DNA of 64,000 nt from VBDM01 sp035702665 (GTDB lineage Bacteria > Pseudomonadota > Gammaproteobacteria > Burkholderiales > SG8-39): positions 1 through 64,000 of the forward strand of contig DASSQD010000091.1 in assembly GCA_035702665.1 (NCBI GenBank), written 5' to 3'. Each line of letters starts with the position of its first letter. Within the stretch, counting starts at the first letter, position 1. This document shows positions 16,865 through 25,509 of this stretch, in pieces. The notes under the pieces were generated by a model. It saw nothing but the letters and a program-made list of their open reading frames with translations, was not told where the DNA came from and ran no database searches. The position numbers and the translations under genes were made by a program.

Positions 16865-18076
16865 TCAGGCCGCGCGCCGGTGGCTATGCGATCCCTCGAG
16901 GGCGCGGGCGAGGTCGATCAGGCTCGCGACGTTGTGGACCGGCATGAATTCGTCGACGTGCGGGAGCATCGCGCGCACGCCGGCCGGGCGCGCCTCGAAG
17001 CCTTCGTAGCGCAGCAGCGGATTCAGCCAGATGAGCTTCCTGCACGACTTGTGGAGGCGCTCCATCTCGCGCGCAAGCCCCTCGCCGACGTCGCCGTCGA
17101 GGCCATCGGAGATCATGAGCACGACCGCGTTCTGGCCGAGCACGCGGCGCGACCAGCGCAGGTTGAACTCCCGCAGGCAATTGCCGATGCGCGTGCCGCC
17201 CGACCAGTCCGCGATCGCCTCCGCAACGCCGCTCATGGCCACGTCGACGTCGCGGTGGCGCAGGTAGCGGCTGATGTTCGTGAGCCGCGTGCCGAATACG
17301 AAGCTCGTCACGCGGTCGCGGTCGTTGGTGATCGCATGCAGGAAATGGAGGAACATCCGCGAGTAGCGGTTCATCGACCCCGAGACATCGCACAGCACCA
17401 CCAGCGGCGGGTGCCGCCGCTGCGGCGAGCGTCGCCTCAACTGGATGATCTGCGCGCCGTTGCGCAGGCTCGCCCGCAGGCTCGCGCGCAGATCCACGCG
17501 AACGCCGTCGGGGTCGGGCGCAAACCGGCGCGTGCGGATCTCCGGGATCGGCAGGCGCAGGTTGGCGAGCATCTTCTTCGCATGCGCGATCTCCTCGGCG
17601 GTCATGGTCTCGAAGTCGGCGTGCTGCAGGACCTCGCGCGAGGAGAAGGACAGGCTCGCGTCGAGCTGCGTCTCCTGCGGCGGCTCGGGCGGGGTTTCCT
17701 GGGGCTTCTTCGGCTTGGGCCGAAGGGCCTCCGCGACGCGCGACGAGGCCTGGCGCTCCTCCCGTCCCTGACGCCCGTAGACCTGCGGCAGAAACATCGC
17801 CATGACGCGCTCGAGCAACTGCGGATCGCGCCAGAAGATGTGGAAAGCCTGGTCGTAGACATCAAACTGCTCGCGCCGGTCGAGAAAGACGCTCGCGAGG
17901 GTCCAGTAGAAGTCGTCGCGCCGCTCGACGCCGGCGACCTCAAGGGCGCGCACCGCGTCGATCACGCGATCCGGTCCGATGGGCAGCCCGGCGGCGCGCA
18001 GCACGCGCGCGAAGTGCATCACGTTCTCGGCGAGGTGGCCGTGCTGCAGCGCCGGGATGGTCGATCTGTGGGGCAA
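16865..18076 (-). CDS. VWA domain protein, CoxE-like
   Basis: 403 residues. The N-terminus (LAENVMHFARVLRAAGLPIGPDRVIDAV) is the CoxE family opening; a proline/glutamate linker follows (about 115-145); the C-terminal half is a von Willebrand A domain with MIDAS DVSGSMNRYS, a T-loop SGGTRIG and a late SDGLD. CoxE works with an AAA+ ATPase (CoxD) in maturing metalloenzymes, best known for CO dehydrogenase. The start appears to be TTG at 18076, without a good ribosome site. It is 7 bases after the tetraheme cytochrome gene and far from the CoxD-like gene at 34.5 kb, an unusual placement. Confidence 0.82.
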   Translation of the reverse strand: MPHRSTIPALQHGHLAENVMHFARVLRAAGLPIGPDRVIDAVRALEVAGVERRDDFYWTLASVFLDRREQFDVYDQAFHIFWRDPQLLERVMAMFLPQVYGRQGREERQASSRVAEALRPKPKKPQETPPEPPQETQLDASLSFSSREVLQHADFETMTAEEIAHAKKMLANLRLPIPEIRTRRFAPDPDGVRVDLRASLRASLRNGAQIIQLRRRSPQRRHPPLVVLCDVSGSMNRYSRMFLHFLHAITNDRDRVTSFVFGTRLTNISRYLRHRDVDVAMSGVAEAIADWSGGTRIGNCLREFNLRWSRRVLGQNAVVLMISDGLDGDVGEGLAREMERLHKSCRKLIWLNPLLRYEGFEARPAGVRAMLPHVDEFMPVHNVASLIDLARALEGSHSHRRAA

Positions 18077-18083
18077 GGTCGGT

Positions 18084-18704
18084 TCAGCTTCCCGCAGGCA
18101 GCTTGTGCGCGATCCCCTTGTGGCATTGGATGCAGGTTATGGCGCCGCTTTTCGCCGTCGCGTGGATCTCCGCCGCGGCCGGCGACTGTTTCTGCGGGTT
18201 CATTCCCTCGAAGCTGTGACAGTTGCGGCATTCGCGGGAATTCGTTTCCTCCATCGAGGCCCAGACCCTCTTCGCGAGCTCCGGGCGGAGCTTCTCGAAC
18301 TTCTCGGGCGTATCGATGAGGCCCGTGATCTTGCCGTAGAGCTCGCGGCTCGCCTTTACCTTGCGAACGACCTTGTGCAGCCAGTCCTTGGGGACGTGGC
18401 AGTCGGAGCAGATGGCGCGCACGCCGCTCCTGTTCGAGGCATGGATCGTGGTCTTGTACTCCTGGTACACGGTGTCCCGCATCTCGTGGCAGCCGGTACA
18501 GAACTCCAGCGTATTCGTGGCTTCCATGGCGGTGTTGAATCCGCCCCAGAAGATGATCCCCGCCACGAAGCCGCCGCCGGCGAGCGTGAGAAGCGAGAAC
18601 TTCGCGCTGGGACGGCGCAGCACGTCCCAGGTCCGGCGGATGAGCCCGCCCCGGGATGAGCTTTGGAGGCCGCCATCGGATCGATCCTTCGGGGCGTCTG
18701 CCAT
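18084..18704 (-). CDS. NapC/NirT family tetraheme cytochrome c, CymA-like quinol dehydrogenase
   Basis: 206 residues: a cytoplasmic N-terminus, one membrane anchor (about 35-58), then a periplasmic domain with four heme sites CTGCH (69-73), CSDCH, CRNCH and CIQCH. The first site is followed by Glu-Met (CTGCHEM), as in NapC/CymA where Met ligates heme 1. Such proteins oxidise menaquinol/ubiquinol and pass electrons to periplasmic cytochromes. GGAGAG precedes ATG 18704. Given the decaheme conduit on the opposite strand, it is the natural inner-membrane entry (or exit) point. Co-directional with the VWA gene 7 bases downstream. Confidence 0.9.
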   Translation of the reverse strand: MADAPKDRSDGGLQSSSRGGLIRRTWDVLRRPSAKFSLLTLAGGGFVAGIIFWGGFNTAMEATNTLEFCTGCHEMRDTVYQEYKTTIHASNRSGVRAICSDCHVPKDWLHKVVRKVKASRELYGKITGLIDTPEKFEKLRPELAKRVWASMEETNSRECRNCHSFEGMNPQKQSPAAAEIHATAKSGAITCIQCHKGIAHKLPAGS

Positions 18705-18753
18705 GGCTGGTTCTCTCCGTGTTTGAAGGCCGTCGCTGATGGGAGCCAATGCG

Positions 18754-18782
18754 ACGATAGCATGGGGCTCGTTCCAGGGCAA
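18754..18782 (-). promoter_or_regulatory. Candidate promoter for the tetraheme cytochrome/VWA operon
   Basis: Reverse-strand TTGCCC (18782 to 18777), 17 bases, then TATCGT (18759 to 18754) preceded by TGC, so an extended -10. It lies about 50 bases before ATG 18704. Confidence 0.42.
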
Positions 18783-18886
18783 AACCGGAGGGCCGGAAGG
18801 CCTCGGCATACCCGTGCGACAAGATGGTATCCTCGACCATGAAAAGCGACGCGCTTTCGTCCTGTGATTCATTTCGAGGAGAAATC

Positions 18887-19195
18887 ATGAAGAGCACGCA
18901 TTGGGTCGTCGGGTGCATCACACTGTTGGGAGCCGTCGGCGTGGCGCAGGCGGCGGGAGACGCCGCGGCCGGCAAGGCCAAGGCCACGACCTGCGCGGGT
19001 TGCCACGGCGCGAACGGCGAAGGGAAGGCGCCGAATCCCGCGCTGGCGGGCCTAGCGGAAGACAAGTTCGTGCAGGCGCTGAAGGACTACAAGTCCGGCA
19101 AGAACAACAAGCCCATCATGAAAACGTTCGCCAGCCAGCTCTCGGAGAAGGATATGGAGAATCTGGCGGCCTACTACGCCTCGCTGAAGAAATGA
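18887..19195 (+). CDS. Small periplasmic monoheme cytochrome c (class I)
   Basis: 102 residues: signal peptide (MKSTHWVVGCITLLGAVGVAQA), then a class I cytochrome fold with CAGCH (36-40) and a distal methionine in KPIMKTF (Met78). Size and the AYYASLKK end resemble cytochrome c5/c4-like single domains. AGGAG precedes ATG 18887, fixing the start. It is divergent from the tetraheme quinol dehydrogenase and upstream of the decaheme operon, so it may shuttle electrons across the periplasm to the MtrA-like conduit. A stem-loop follows the stop. Confidence 0.88.
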   Translation: MKSTHWVVGCITLLGAVGVAQAAGDAAAGKAKATTCAGCHGANGEGKAPNPALAGLAEDKFVQALKDYKSGKNNKPIMKTFASQLSEKDMENLAAYYASLKK

Positions 19196-19215
19196 GAAGG
19201 ATCCCCGGGCGTCGC

Positions 19216-19243
19216 GGCTGAGCCCATCAGTCGCGGCTCAGCC
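19216..19243 (+). terminator. Stem-loop after the monoheme cytochrome gene
   Basis: GGCTGAGCC (19216-19224) pairs perfectly with GGCTCAGCC (19235-19243) over a 10-base loop, 20 bases after the stop codon. The same bases form a 14-base near-direct repeat (GTCGCGGCT-G/C-AGCC). No T-tract follows, so termination may be weak or the hairpin may protect the 3' end. Confidence 0.38.
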
Positions 19244-19316
19244 AGCGGAGAGGATCAAGGCCGCGTTTTCAAAGCCGTTTTCCGGGGAAGCGATGACGAA
19301 CGAATAACGCGCCGAC

Positions 19317-19358
19317 TTGACCTAGGTCAAAAGCGCCCGCGGGCCAAACCAATATCGT
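19317..19358 (+). promoter_or_regulatory. FNR/CRP-type operator with class II promoter spacing before the decaheme operon
   Basis: TTGACCTAGGTCAA (19317-19330) is a perfect 14-base palindrome fitting TTGAY-N4-RTCAA, the FNR/Anr-type half-site pattern. A TATCGT -10 lies at 19353-19358. Placing +1 at 19365 puts the palindrome centre at -41.5, the exact class II activator position. There is no other -35. Sequence and geometry are seen; the regulator is inferred. Confidence 0.55.
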
Positions 19359-19431
19359 CTTCGAAACCCTCCGCCCGGCTGCAGGGTTTGAGGAGAGTTC
19401 GATCCGGAGGGGGAGCGATAGGGGATTGGCC

Positions 19432-21981
19432 ATGGACCACCGTAGATCCGCAGCGTGTCTGTTCAGCCTTCTCGGCGCCGTAGGTTCCGCGCTCGTCGCG
19501 CTCGCCGGCTGCTCCGGGAGCGACGGCAGCAACGGCGCGTCGGGCTCCAACGCCGTCGCAACGGTGCCCGCGTCCGCTCTGACGACGACCTCCACCCTCA
19601 ACATGACGATCACCGGGGTCACGGTGGCGAGCCCGCCGGTGGTCACGTTCAAGGCGACCGACCAGAACGGCACCCCGGTGTCCGGCCTGCTGCCGGCGAA
19701 TCTGCGTTTCACGATCGCCAAGCTTACCCCCGGGACGCCGGCCAACGGCAACCTCAGCAACTGGCAGAACTACGTGCTGCGCGTGAGCGGCGGCCATATA
19801 CAGGGAAACCGCGAGACGCCCGCCGCGGCGAACTTCAAGGACAACGGCGACGGTACGTATACGTATGCGTTCCAGACCGACATCAAGAACGTCACCTGCC
19901 CGCCAGTGACGAACCCTCCGACGCCGCCGTCGGCGTGCGTTGACTCGTACGGCAATGCCATCGACGTGAGCTACAACCCGACCCTCACTCACCGGGTCGG
20001 CATGCAGATCGTGCAGGGCTCGACCACGCTGCCGCTGTCGAACGCGACCTATACGTTCCGGCCGTCGGACGGCGCGACCACCGGCATCACCCTGCGCGAC
20101 ATCGTGAAGACCGCGCGCTGCAACGAGTGCCACGGCACGCTGCAGGCCCACGACCAGCGCACCGAGACCAAATACTGCGTCACCTGCCACAACCCGGGCA
20201 CGACGGCGACCGGCACGGTCGGCACCGTGACCGGAGACACGCCAGTCGACTTCAGGGTGCTGATCCACAAGCTGCATAACGCTCCGGAGTTGCCGAGCGT
20301 GCTCGGACCCGACGGCATCCTCAACACGGCGGATGATGGCGACTACGGCATCACCGGCTTTTCCGGATTCACCAGCTTCAAGGACGTCGAGTTCCCGCAA
20401 CACAACACCCATTGCACCAAGTGCCACGGCGACGGGACCGACCCGGATACCCCGCAAGGCGACAACTGGAAGAACCGGCCGAATATGTACGCATGCAGTA
20501 CCTGCCACGACGACGTGTATTTCGGGGCGGGGCCCGACACCGGAAAGACCTATCAGACGCTCGCGCACATGAATTTCGTGGTACCCGGCACCGCCAACGT
20601 GGTCGGTCCGCTCACCGACAACAGCCAGTGCGCCAGCTGTCACAGCGACGCGACCAACCACCCGACGCTTTACATCCCGGCGGTGCACATTCCTCTGGTC
20701 GTGACGAACAGCACTCCCGGCTCGCAGGCGGTGACGGCCGCGTATCAGGACAACCTGCCCGCGGGCTCGAGCGTCATGGCGTACGAGATCAAGGCCAACG
20801 GAGTCACCGTGAGCGGCACCCCGAAGCGGGCGACGGTCGTTTTCAGGGTGTTGCGCGACGGCGTGCCGCAAACCTTCAACGCGTTTGGCGCCGGCGTGAA
20901 GCTGATGAACGACTTCAGCCTGACGGCGGGCGCGACGACCAGCCCGGGCAACGCCGGCCCTGCCTTCTACCTGGCTTATGCCGTGCCCCAGGACGCGATA
21001 ACTGCTCCCACGGATTTCAACGTGTCCGCGAACATATCGCTGCTGAACGTCTGGGACGGCACCCGGGGCACTCTGACCGGGCCCGACGCGAACGGCTACT
21101 ACACGGCCGCCCTCGGCGGCGGTACGAGCAGCTACCCGAACATGGATATTCCGGCGAACGCGGTCATGGTCACCGCGGGTTTCGGTTTCGGCGCCTTCAT
21201 ACAGACGAACGTGCCGAACTATCCCGGGGGCGTGACCCTGATCACGCCGGTCACGAAGCAGGTGGCGGCCGGTTACAACGCGCGCCGCGAGATCGCCTCG
21301 AAGGACAAGTGCAACGCCTGCCATGCGACGCTGGGAACCGATCCGACGTTCCACGGCGGTAACCGGAACGATCCGACCGTGTGCGGCTTCTGCCACTATG
21401 CGGCGAGAACGAGCGCAGGCTGGTCGGGACGCTCCGACAGCTTCATTCACGCCATTCACGGCAGCAGCAAGCGCACCGTGAACTTCACCTGGCACGGCAC
21501 CCCGGCCGCGGCCCCGGTCCTGATCGACACGGGCTTCTGGCAGATTCTCTTCCCCGGCATCCTCAACAAGTGCCAGACCTGCCACCTGCCGGGCGCGTAC
21601 GACTTCAGCGGAAGCCAGTATACGGACGCGCTGATGAGCGCCCTGCCATACACGATCGTCGCCACCGGGACGATGTCGGCGACGGACTTCACGCGGTCGC
21701 CCTACGTCGACAGCACCGGAACGGTCAACTATGGCGCCAACTTCAGCTACAACACGGCCACGGGCGCAACCACGCAGGCCGCAGGGACGACGCTGGCGAC
21801 CTCACCGATCGCGACGGCGTGCTTCTCCTGTCACGACAGCAGCGTCGACCGGGCTCATATGGAGGCAAACGGCGGTTCGATCTACCAGCCCCGTAGTGCG
21901 GCCCTCCTGAAGACGGAGACCTGCCTCGTGTGCCACGGGCCGGGCAAGATCGCCGCCATCGCCGACATGCATGCCAAGTAG
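19432..21981 (+). CDS. Decaheme c-type cytochrome, OmcA/MtrC family surface lipoprotein (copy 1)
   Basis: 849 residues. A lipoprotein signal ends in LAGC, followed by a Ser/Asp/Gly linker. Ten CxxCH sites fall in two pentaheme groups: residues 230, 249, 328, 355, 400 and 627, 651, 714, 797, 831, separated by about 220 residues of beta-rich sequence. This matches the I-II-III-IV layout of OmcA/MtrC, whose outer-surface members exchange electrons with minerals, shuttles or electrodes. ATG 19432 is chosen; TTG 19426 is in frame. First gene of an operon with a second decaheme (12-base gap), MtrA-like and MtrB-like genes. Confidence 0.92.
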   Translation: MDHRRSAACLFSLLGAVGSALVALAGCSGSDGSNGASGSNAVATVPASALTTTSTLNMTITGVTVASPPVVTFKATDQNGTPVSGLLPANLRFTIAKLTPGTPANGNLSNWQNYVLRVSGGHIQGNRETPAAANFKDNGDGTYTYAFQTDIKNVTCPPVTNPPTPPSACVDSYGNAIDVSYNPTLTHRVGMQIVQGSTTLPLSNATYTFRPSDGATTGITLRDIVKTARCNECHGTLQAHDQRTETKYCVTCHNPGTTATGTVGTVTGDTPVDFRVLIHKLHNAPELPSVLGPDGILNTADDGDYGITGFSGFTSFKDVEFPQHNTHCTKCHGDGTDPDTPQGDNWKNRPNMYACSTCHDDVYFGAGPDTGKTYQTLAHMNFVVPGTANVVGPLTDNSQCASCHSDATNHPTLYIPAVHIPLVVTNSTPGSQAVTAAYQDNLPAGSSVMAYEIKANGVTVSGTPKRATVVFRVLRDGVPQTFNAFGAGVKLMNDFSLTAGATTSPGNAGPAFYLAYAVPQDAITAPTDFNVSANISLLNVWDGTRGTLTGPDANGYYTAALGGGTSSYPNMDIPANAVMVTAGFGFGAFIQTNVPNYPGGVTLITPVTKQVAAGYNARREIASKDKCNACHATLGTDPTFHGGNRNDPTVCGFCHYAARTSAGWSGRSDSFIHAIHGSSKRTVNFTWHGTPAAAPVLIDTGFWQILFPGILNKCQTCHLPGAYDFSGSQYTDALMSALPYTIVATGTMSATDFTRSPYVDSTGTVNYGANFSYNTATGATTQAAGTTLATSPIATACFSCHDSSVDRAHMEANGGSIYQPRSAALLKTETCLVCHGPGKIAAIADMHAK

Positions 21982-21993
21982 GCGGACGCAGCC

Positions 21994-24459
21994 ATGGGGC
22001 AACGTAGATTCGCAGCGCAGTGGACGAATGTCCTCGCGATCGCTGGCTTGGCCGGGGCCGCACTCGTAGGCTGCTCGAACAACGACGGCTCTGACGGCGC
22101 GGCGGGCGCCTCCGGCGTCGTCATCGCCCCGGTACAGACCGCGACCGCGCTGACCATCACCATCACCGGCGCCTCGGTCTCGAGCCCGCCGGTGGTCAGT
22201 TTCCGGGTGACCAACCAGAACGGGGAGTCCGTAACGGGGTTGGCCGACGGGGATCTGCGCTTCAACATCGCGAAGCTCGTTCCGGGCACCTTCGGCAATC
22301 CGTATACATGGCAGAACTACATCAACCGCGCGAGCGGCGGCGCGGTGCAGGGCTCGCAGGAGCGCTTTAGGACCCAGAAAGACTATGGATGGGGCAGCCT
22401 GGTTCCTCACGGCGACGGCACCTACACCTATACGTTCTGCACGAACATCACGAGCGTCACGAATGCCGGCGCGAACCAGAACTTCGCCAATTGCTCTCAG
22501 GCCCCTCAGCCAAATTTCTGCCCCGTGCCGTGCACCGACGCGAATGGCAATGCGCTCGATGTCAGCTACCAGCCAGGGTTGACGCACCGTGTCTCGATTC
22601 AGCAGGCCAACACCGCGTATCCCAAGTACAACGCAACCTTCGATTTCGTTCCGGCGGGCGGCAGCCTCTTCGGGCGCGAGATCGTCCGGACGGGCAAGTG
22701 CAACGAGTGCCACAACCAGCTCGCCGTTCACGGCGGGACCCGCGTCGAGACCAAGCTTTGCGCCACCTGCCACAACCCGGGTAGCTGGGTTGCCGGCTCT
22801 CCGAACACGCCGGTCGATTTCAAGGTGATGATTCACAAGATCCACCGCGGCGCGAGCCTGCCGAGCGTGCTCGGTCCGGATGGTGTCGCAGGGACCGCTG
22901 ACGACGGCAAGTACACGATCGGGACGAGCGATTTCTCGACCGTCGTATTCCCTCAGGACATCCGCAACTGCACCAAGTGCCACGACGGCGCGGATCCGGC
23001 GACCCCGCAAGGCGACAACTGGAAGATCCAGCCGAGCCGGGAAGCCTGCGGCTCGTGCCACGACAACGTCAACTTCGCAACCGGGGTCGGCCACGCGGGC
23101 GGCGTCAAGGACAACTCCACGTGCCTCGCTTGCCATTCGAGCGGCGGCGAGGTGGGGCCGGTCGAAACCAGCCACGCCATCCCGGAGAAGGCGGCGCGCG
23201 GCAAATTCGCGTTCAAGATCCTGAAGATCTGCGGCACCGCCCTTGCCTCGAAGCCCGTGTGCGCGCCCGCATCGATTCCTACGGTCACCTTCTCGGTGTA
23301 CGACCCGAGCGGCGCGACCAGCCACGCTTACGGCAACAACTACGCTCCCGTCGGAACGAAGAAGGATCCCGAATTCGGAACGGGCGCGAGCATGACGGTC
23401 GACATCGCCTGGGACACGCGCGACTACAACAACACCGGGGGTTCGGCTGCGCGTCCCGCGCGCGCGAACCAGATCAACGTCTTCGGCACGACCGGAAGTA
23501 CGAGCAACTACGGCAACGCAAGCATTCCGGCCTACCCCGCGGCGGTCGACAATGGCGACGGGACGTTTACGGTGACGGCGCCGACCCCGCTGCCCGACGG
23601 CACGGCGTTCCCGAGCATTGCCGCGTCGGGCAGCGGCGCGGTGGCCCTCGAGGGGCGCGCGATCATCGCCGGGACGACGACCCGAGTGGGGATCAAGGGC
23701 GAGGTGCAGTATTTCGGCATCACCGAGGCGACGCCGACGGCGCGGCGCGTCGTGGTCGATGTCGTGGGCAAGTGCGACAACTGCCACGATCAACTGGCCC
23801 TGCACGGCGGAAGCCGCAACGACAACGCGCAGCTGTGCGTCATCTGCCACAACCCGAACAACACCGACGCGCAAGCTGCGGCGCGCACCAAGTTCGCCAA
23901 CGGATTGCCGAACGCCGCGGTCATCGCGGACGGCAAGAAAGAGGAAGCGATCGACTTCAAGCGCATGATCCACGGCATCCACGCGGGAGCGAAGACCTCG
24001 CTCGATGGCACCAAGACGCTATTCGGTTTCCGCGAGAAGGGCCTCTGGGTTTCCGGAAACGACTATAGCGGCGTGCGCTTCCCGGGAATCCTTAACGACT
24101 GCACGACCTGCCATCTGGCGGGGACCTACGAACTCACAGGGATCTGGGATCCGACTTCGTCGACCTTCGGCAGCGTCCTGGGGAGCACGGTTGACTCGAC
24201 GCCCGGGCTGACGTCCGCGGACACGTCCGCCACCGTGAACGCCGCGCTGCAGAATCCAGTCGATGACCTGAATATCTCCCCGACCGCTGCGGTGTGCTCG
24301 TCCTGCCACGACGGGAGCGCTGCGAATACGCACATGCAGCAGAACGGCGGGTTGTTCTCCTCCACGCAGGCGGCGCTCGGCACCAATATCGAGCAATGCG
24401 TGATCTGTCACGGTCCGGGACGGGTCGTCGACGTGAAGGTCGTCCACGGCGTCAAGTAA
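21994..24459 (+). CDS. Decaheme c-type cytochrome, OmcA/MtrC family surface lipoprotein (copy 2)
   Basis: 821 residues with lipobox LVGC and ten CxxCH sites in two groups: residues 236, 256, 326, 352, 377 and 594, 615, 703, 768, 802. It shares long blocks with copy 1 (for example TPVDF-VMIHKIH, LPSVLGPDG, TPQGDNWK, FPGILN), so the two arose by tandem duplication. Distinctive parts include an extra cysteine pair region near 145-165 (CSQAPQPNFCPVPC), which may form disulfides, and different beta-domain loops. Different surface partners or terminal acceptors are likely. The start has no strong ribosome site but follows the previous stop by only 12 bases. Confidence 0.92.
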   Translation: MGQRRFAAQWTNVLAIAGLAGAALVGCSNNDGSDGAAGASGVVIAPVQTATALTITITGASVSSPPVVSFRVTNQNGESVTGLADGDLRFNIAKLVPGTFGNPYTWQNYINRASGGAVQGSQERFRTQKDYGWGSLVPHGDGTYTYTFCTNITSVTNAGANQNFANCSQAPQPNFCPVPCTDANGNALDVSYQPGLTHRVSIQQANTAYPKYNATFDFVPAGGSLFGREIVRTGKCNECHNQLAVHGGTRVETKLCATCHNPGSWVAGSPNTPVDFKVMIHKIHRGASLPSVLGPDGVAGTADDGKYTIGTSDFSTVVFPQDIRNCTKCHDGADPATPQGDNWKIQPSREACGSCHDNVNFATGVGHAGGVKDNSTCLACHSSGGEVGPVETSHAIPEKAARGKFAFKILKICGTALASKPVCAPASIPTVTFSVYDPSGATSHAYGNNYAPVGTKKDPEFGTGASMTVDIAWDTRDYNNTGGSAARPARANQINVFGTTGSTSNYGNASIPAYPAAVDNGDGTFTVTAPTPLPDGTAFPSIAASGSGAVALEGRAIIAGTTTRVGIKGEVQYFGITEATPTARRVVVDVVGKCDNCHDQLALHGGSRNDNAQLCVICHNPNNTDAQAAARTKFANGLPNAAVIADGKKEEAIDFKRMIHGIHAGAKTSLDGTKTLFGFREKGLWVSGNDYSGVRFPGILNDCTTCHLAGTYELTGIWDPTSSTFGSVLGSTVDSTPGLTSADTSATVNAALQNPVDDLNISPTAAVCSSCHDGSAANTHMQQNGGLFSSTQAALGTNIEQCVICHGPGRVVDVKVVHGVK

Positions 24460-24472
24460 GAAGAGAAATGTA

Positions 24473-24499
24473 CGGCCGAGGAGGGCGAAGGATCGGCCG
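24473..24499 (+). other. Intercistronic stem-loop between decaheme copy 2 and mtrA-like gene
   Basis: CGGCCGA (24473-24479) pairs with TCGGCCG (24493-24499) in the 77-base gap, with no T-tract. It may stabilise upstream mRNA or tune relative expression of surface and periplasmic cytochromes. Confidence 0.3.
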
Positions 24500-24536
24500 A
24501 CCGAGCCGGCGGGCGCAAAGAAGACAGGGAAGAGTG

Positions 24537-25478
24537 ATGAAGAATAAGCACCGGCTTCTCGCCGCAGCATTCATCGCGGCATGCTTCCTGACGGCCGCAC
24601 GGGTCGCCGCGCAGGAACAGGACAAGGCCGAGCCGGCGGCCACTTCGGAGTATTCGGAGAAGGGCGCTGACACCTGTCTCGGGTGCCACAGCGTGGAGCC
24701 CTTCTTCGCCACCAAGCACGCCCGTCGCGAAGACCCCCGCACACCGTTCGCGGGGCTGCAATGCGAGGCCTGCCATGGGCCGGGCGGACAGCATGCGAAG
24801 GGCATGGCCGCTGGGCAACTGGTGCCGATCACGATTGCTTTTGGCCCCAAGTCGAAACAGACCGCCGCGCAGCAGAACAGGCCCTGTCTCGGCTGCCACG
24901 AGCGCGACGCCCGCATCGGCTGGAAGGGGAGCCAGCACGAAGAAGCCGACCTGCCGTGCGCCAGCTGCCACCAGCTCCACACCGCGCGCGACCGCATGCT
25001 GTCCGCGGGGGGGCAGGCCGAAAGGTGCCTGACCTGTCACATCCGGCAACGCGGCGACTTCTACAAGGCTACGGTGCATCCGGTGCGCTACGGGACGATC
25101 CGCTGCAGCGATTGCCACAACCCGCACGGGTCGGGTGTCTCGGGAAAACTCCTGGTCAAGTCGACGCTCAACCAGACTTGCTATACGTGCCACGCGGAAA
25201 AACGCGGGCCGTTTCTCTGGGAGCACGCTCCGGTCAGCGAGGACTGCAGCCTGTGCCACACGCCCCACGGTTCGGTGTACCCCGCGCTCCTGAAAAAGCC
25301 GCCGCCGCTCCTGTGCCAGCAGTGCCACGCGCCGGCCGGCCACCCCAGTGTCGCCTACACGCCGCAGGGTCTGCCGGGCGGCACGCCGTCGGGATTCCTG
25401 CTCGCGGGGGCCTGTATCAACTGTCACTCGCAGGTGCACGGCTCGAACCATCCGTCGGGCGCGAAGTTGATGAGGTAG
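24537..25478 (+). CDS. mtrA: MtrA/DmsE/PioA family periplasmic decaheme cytochrome c
   Basis: 313 residues: a cleavable signal peptide (LLAAAFIAACFLTAARVAAQ) with no lipobox, and ten closely spaced CxxCH motifs, the first at residue 47 (CLGCH), then CEACH, CLGCH, CASCH, CLTCH, CSDCH, CYTCH, CSLCH, CQQCH and CINCH. Short regular spacing and length fit the linear MtrA wire that threads an MtrB-type barrel and moves electrons across the outer membrane. The start is ATG 24537 (GTG 24534 is possible), behind AGGGAAG. The barrel gene follows after 31 bases. Confidence 0.92.
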   Translation: MKNKHRLLAAAFIAACFLTAARVAAQEQDKAEPAATSEYSEKGADTCLGCHSVEPFFATKHARREDPRTPFAGLQCEACHGPGGQHAKGMAAGQLVPITIAFGPKSKQTAAQQNRPCLGCHERDARIGWKGSQHEEADLPCASCHQLHTARDRMLSAGGQAERCLTCHIRQRGDFYKATVHPVRYGTIRCSDCHNPHGSGVSGKLLVKSTLNQTCYTCHAEKRGPFLWEHAPVSEDCSLCHTPHGSVYPALLKKPPPLLCQQCHAPAGHPSVAYTPQGLPGGTPSGFLLAGACINCHSQVHGSNHPSGAKLMR

Positions 25479-25509
25479 ATCCTGAGACCCTGACCATGGA
25501 CGAGGAGCT

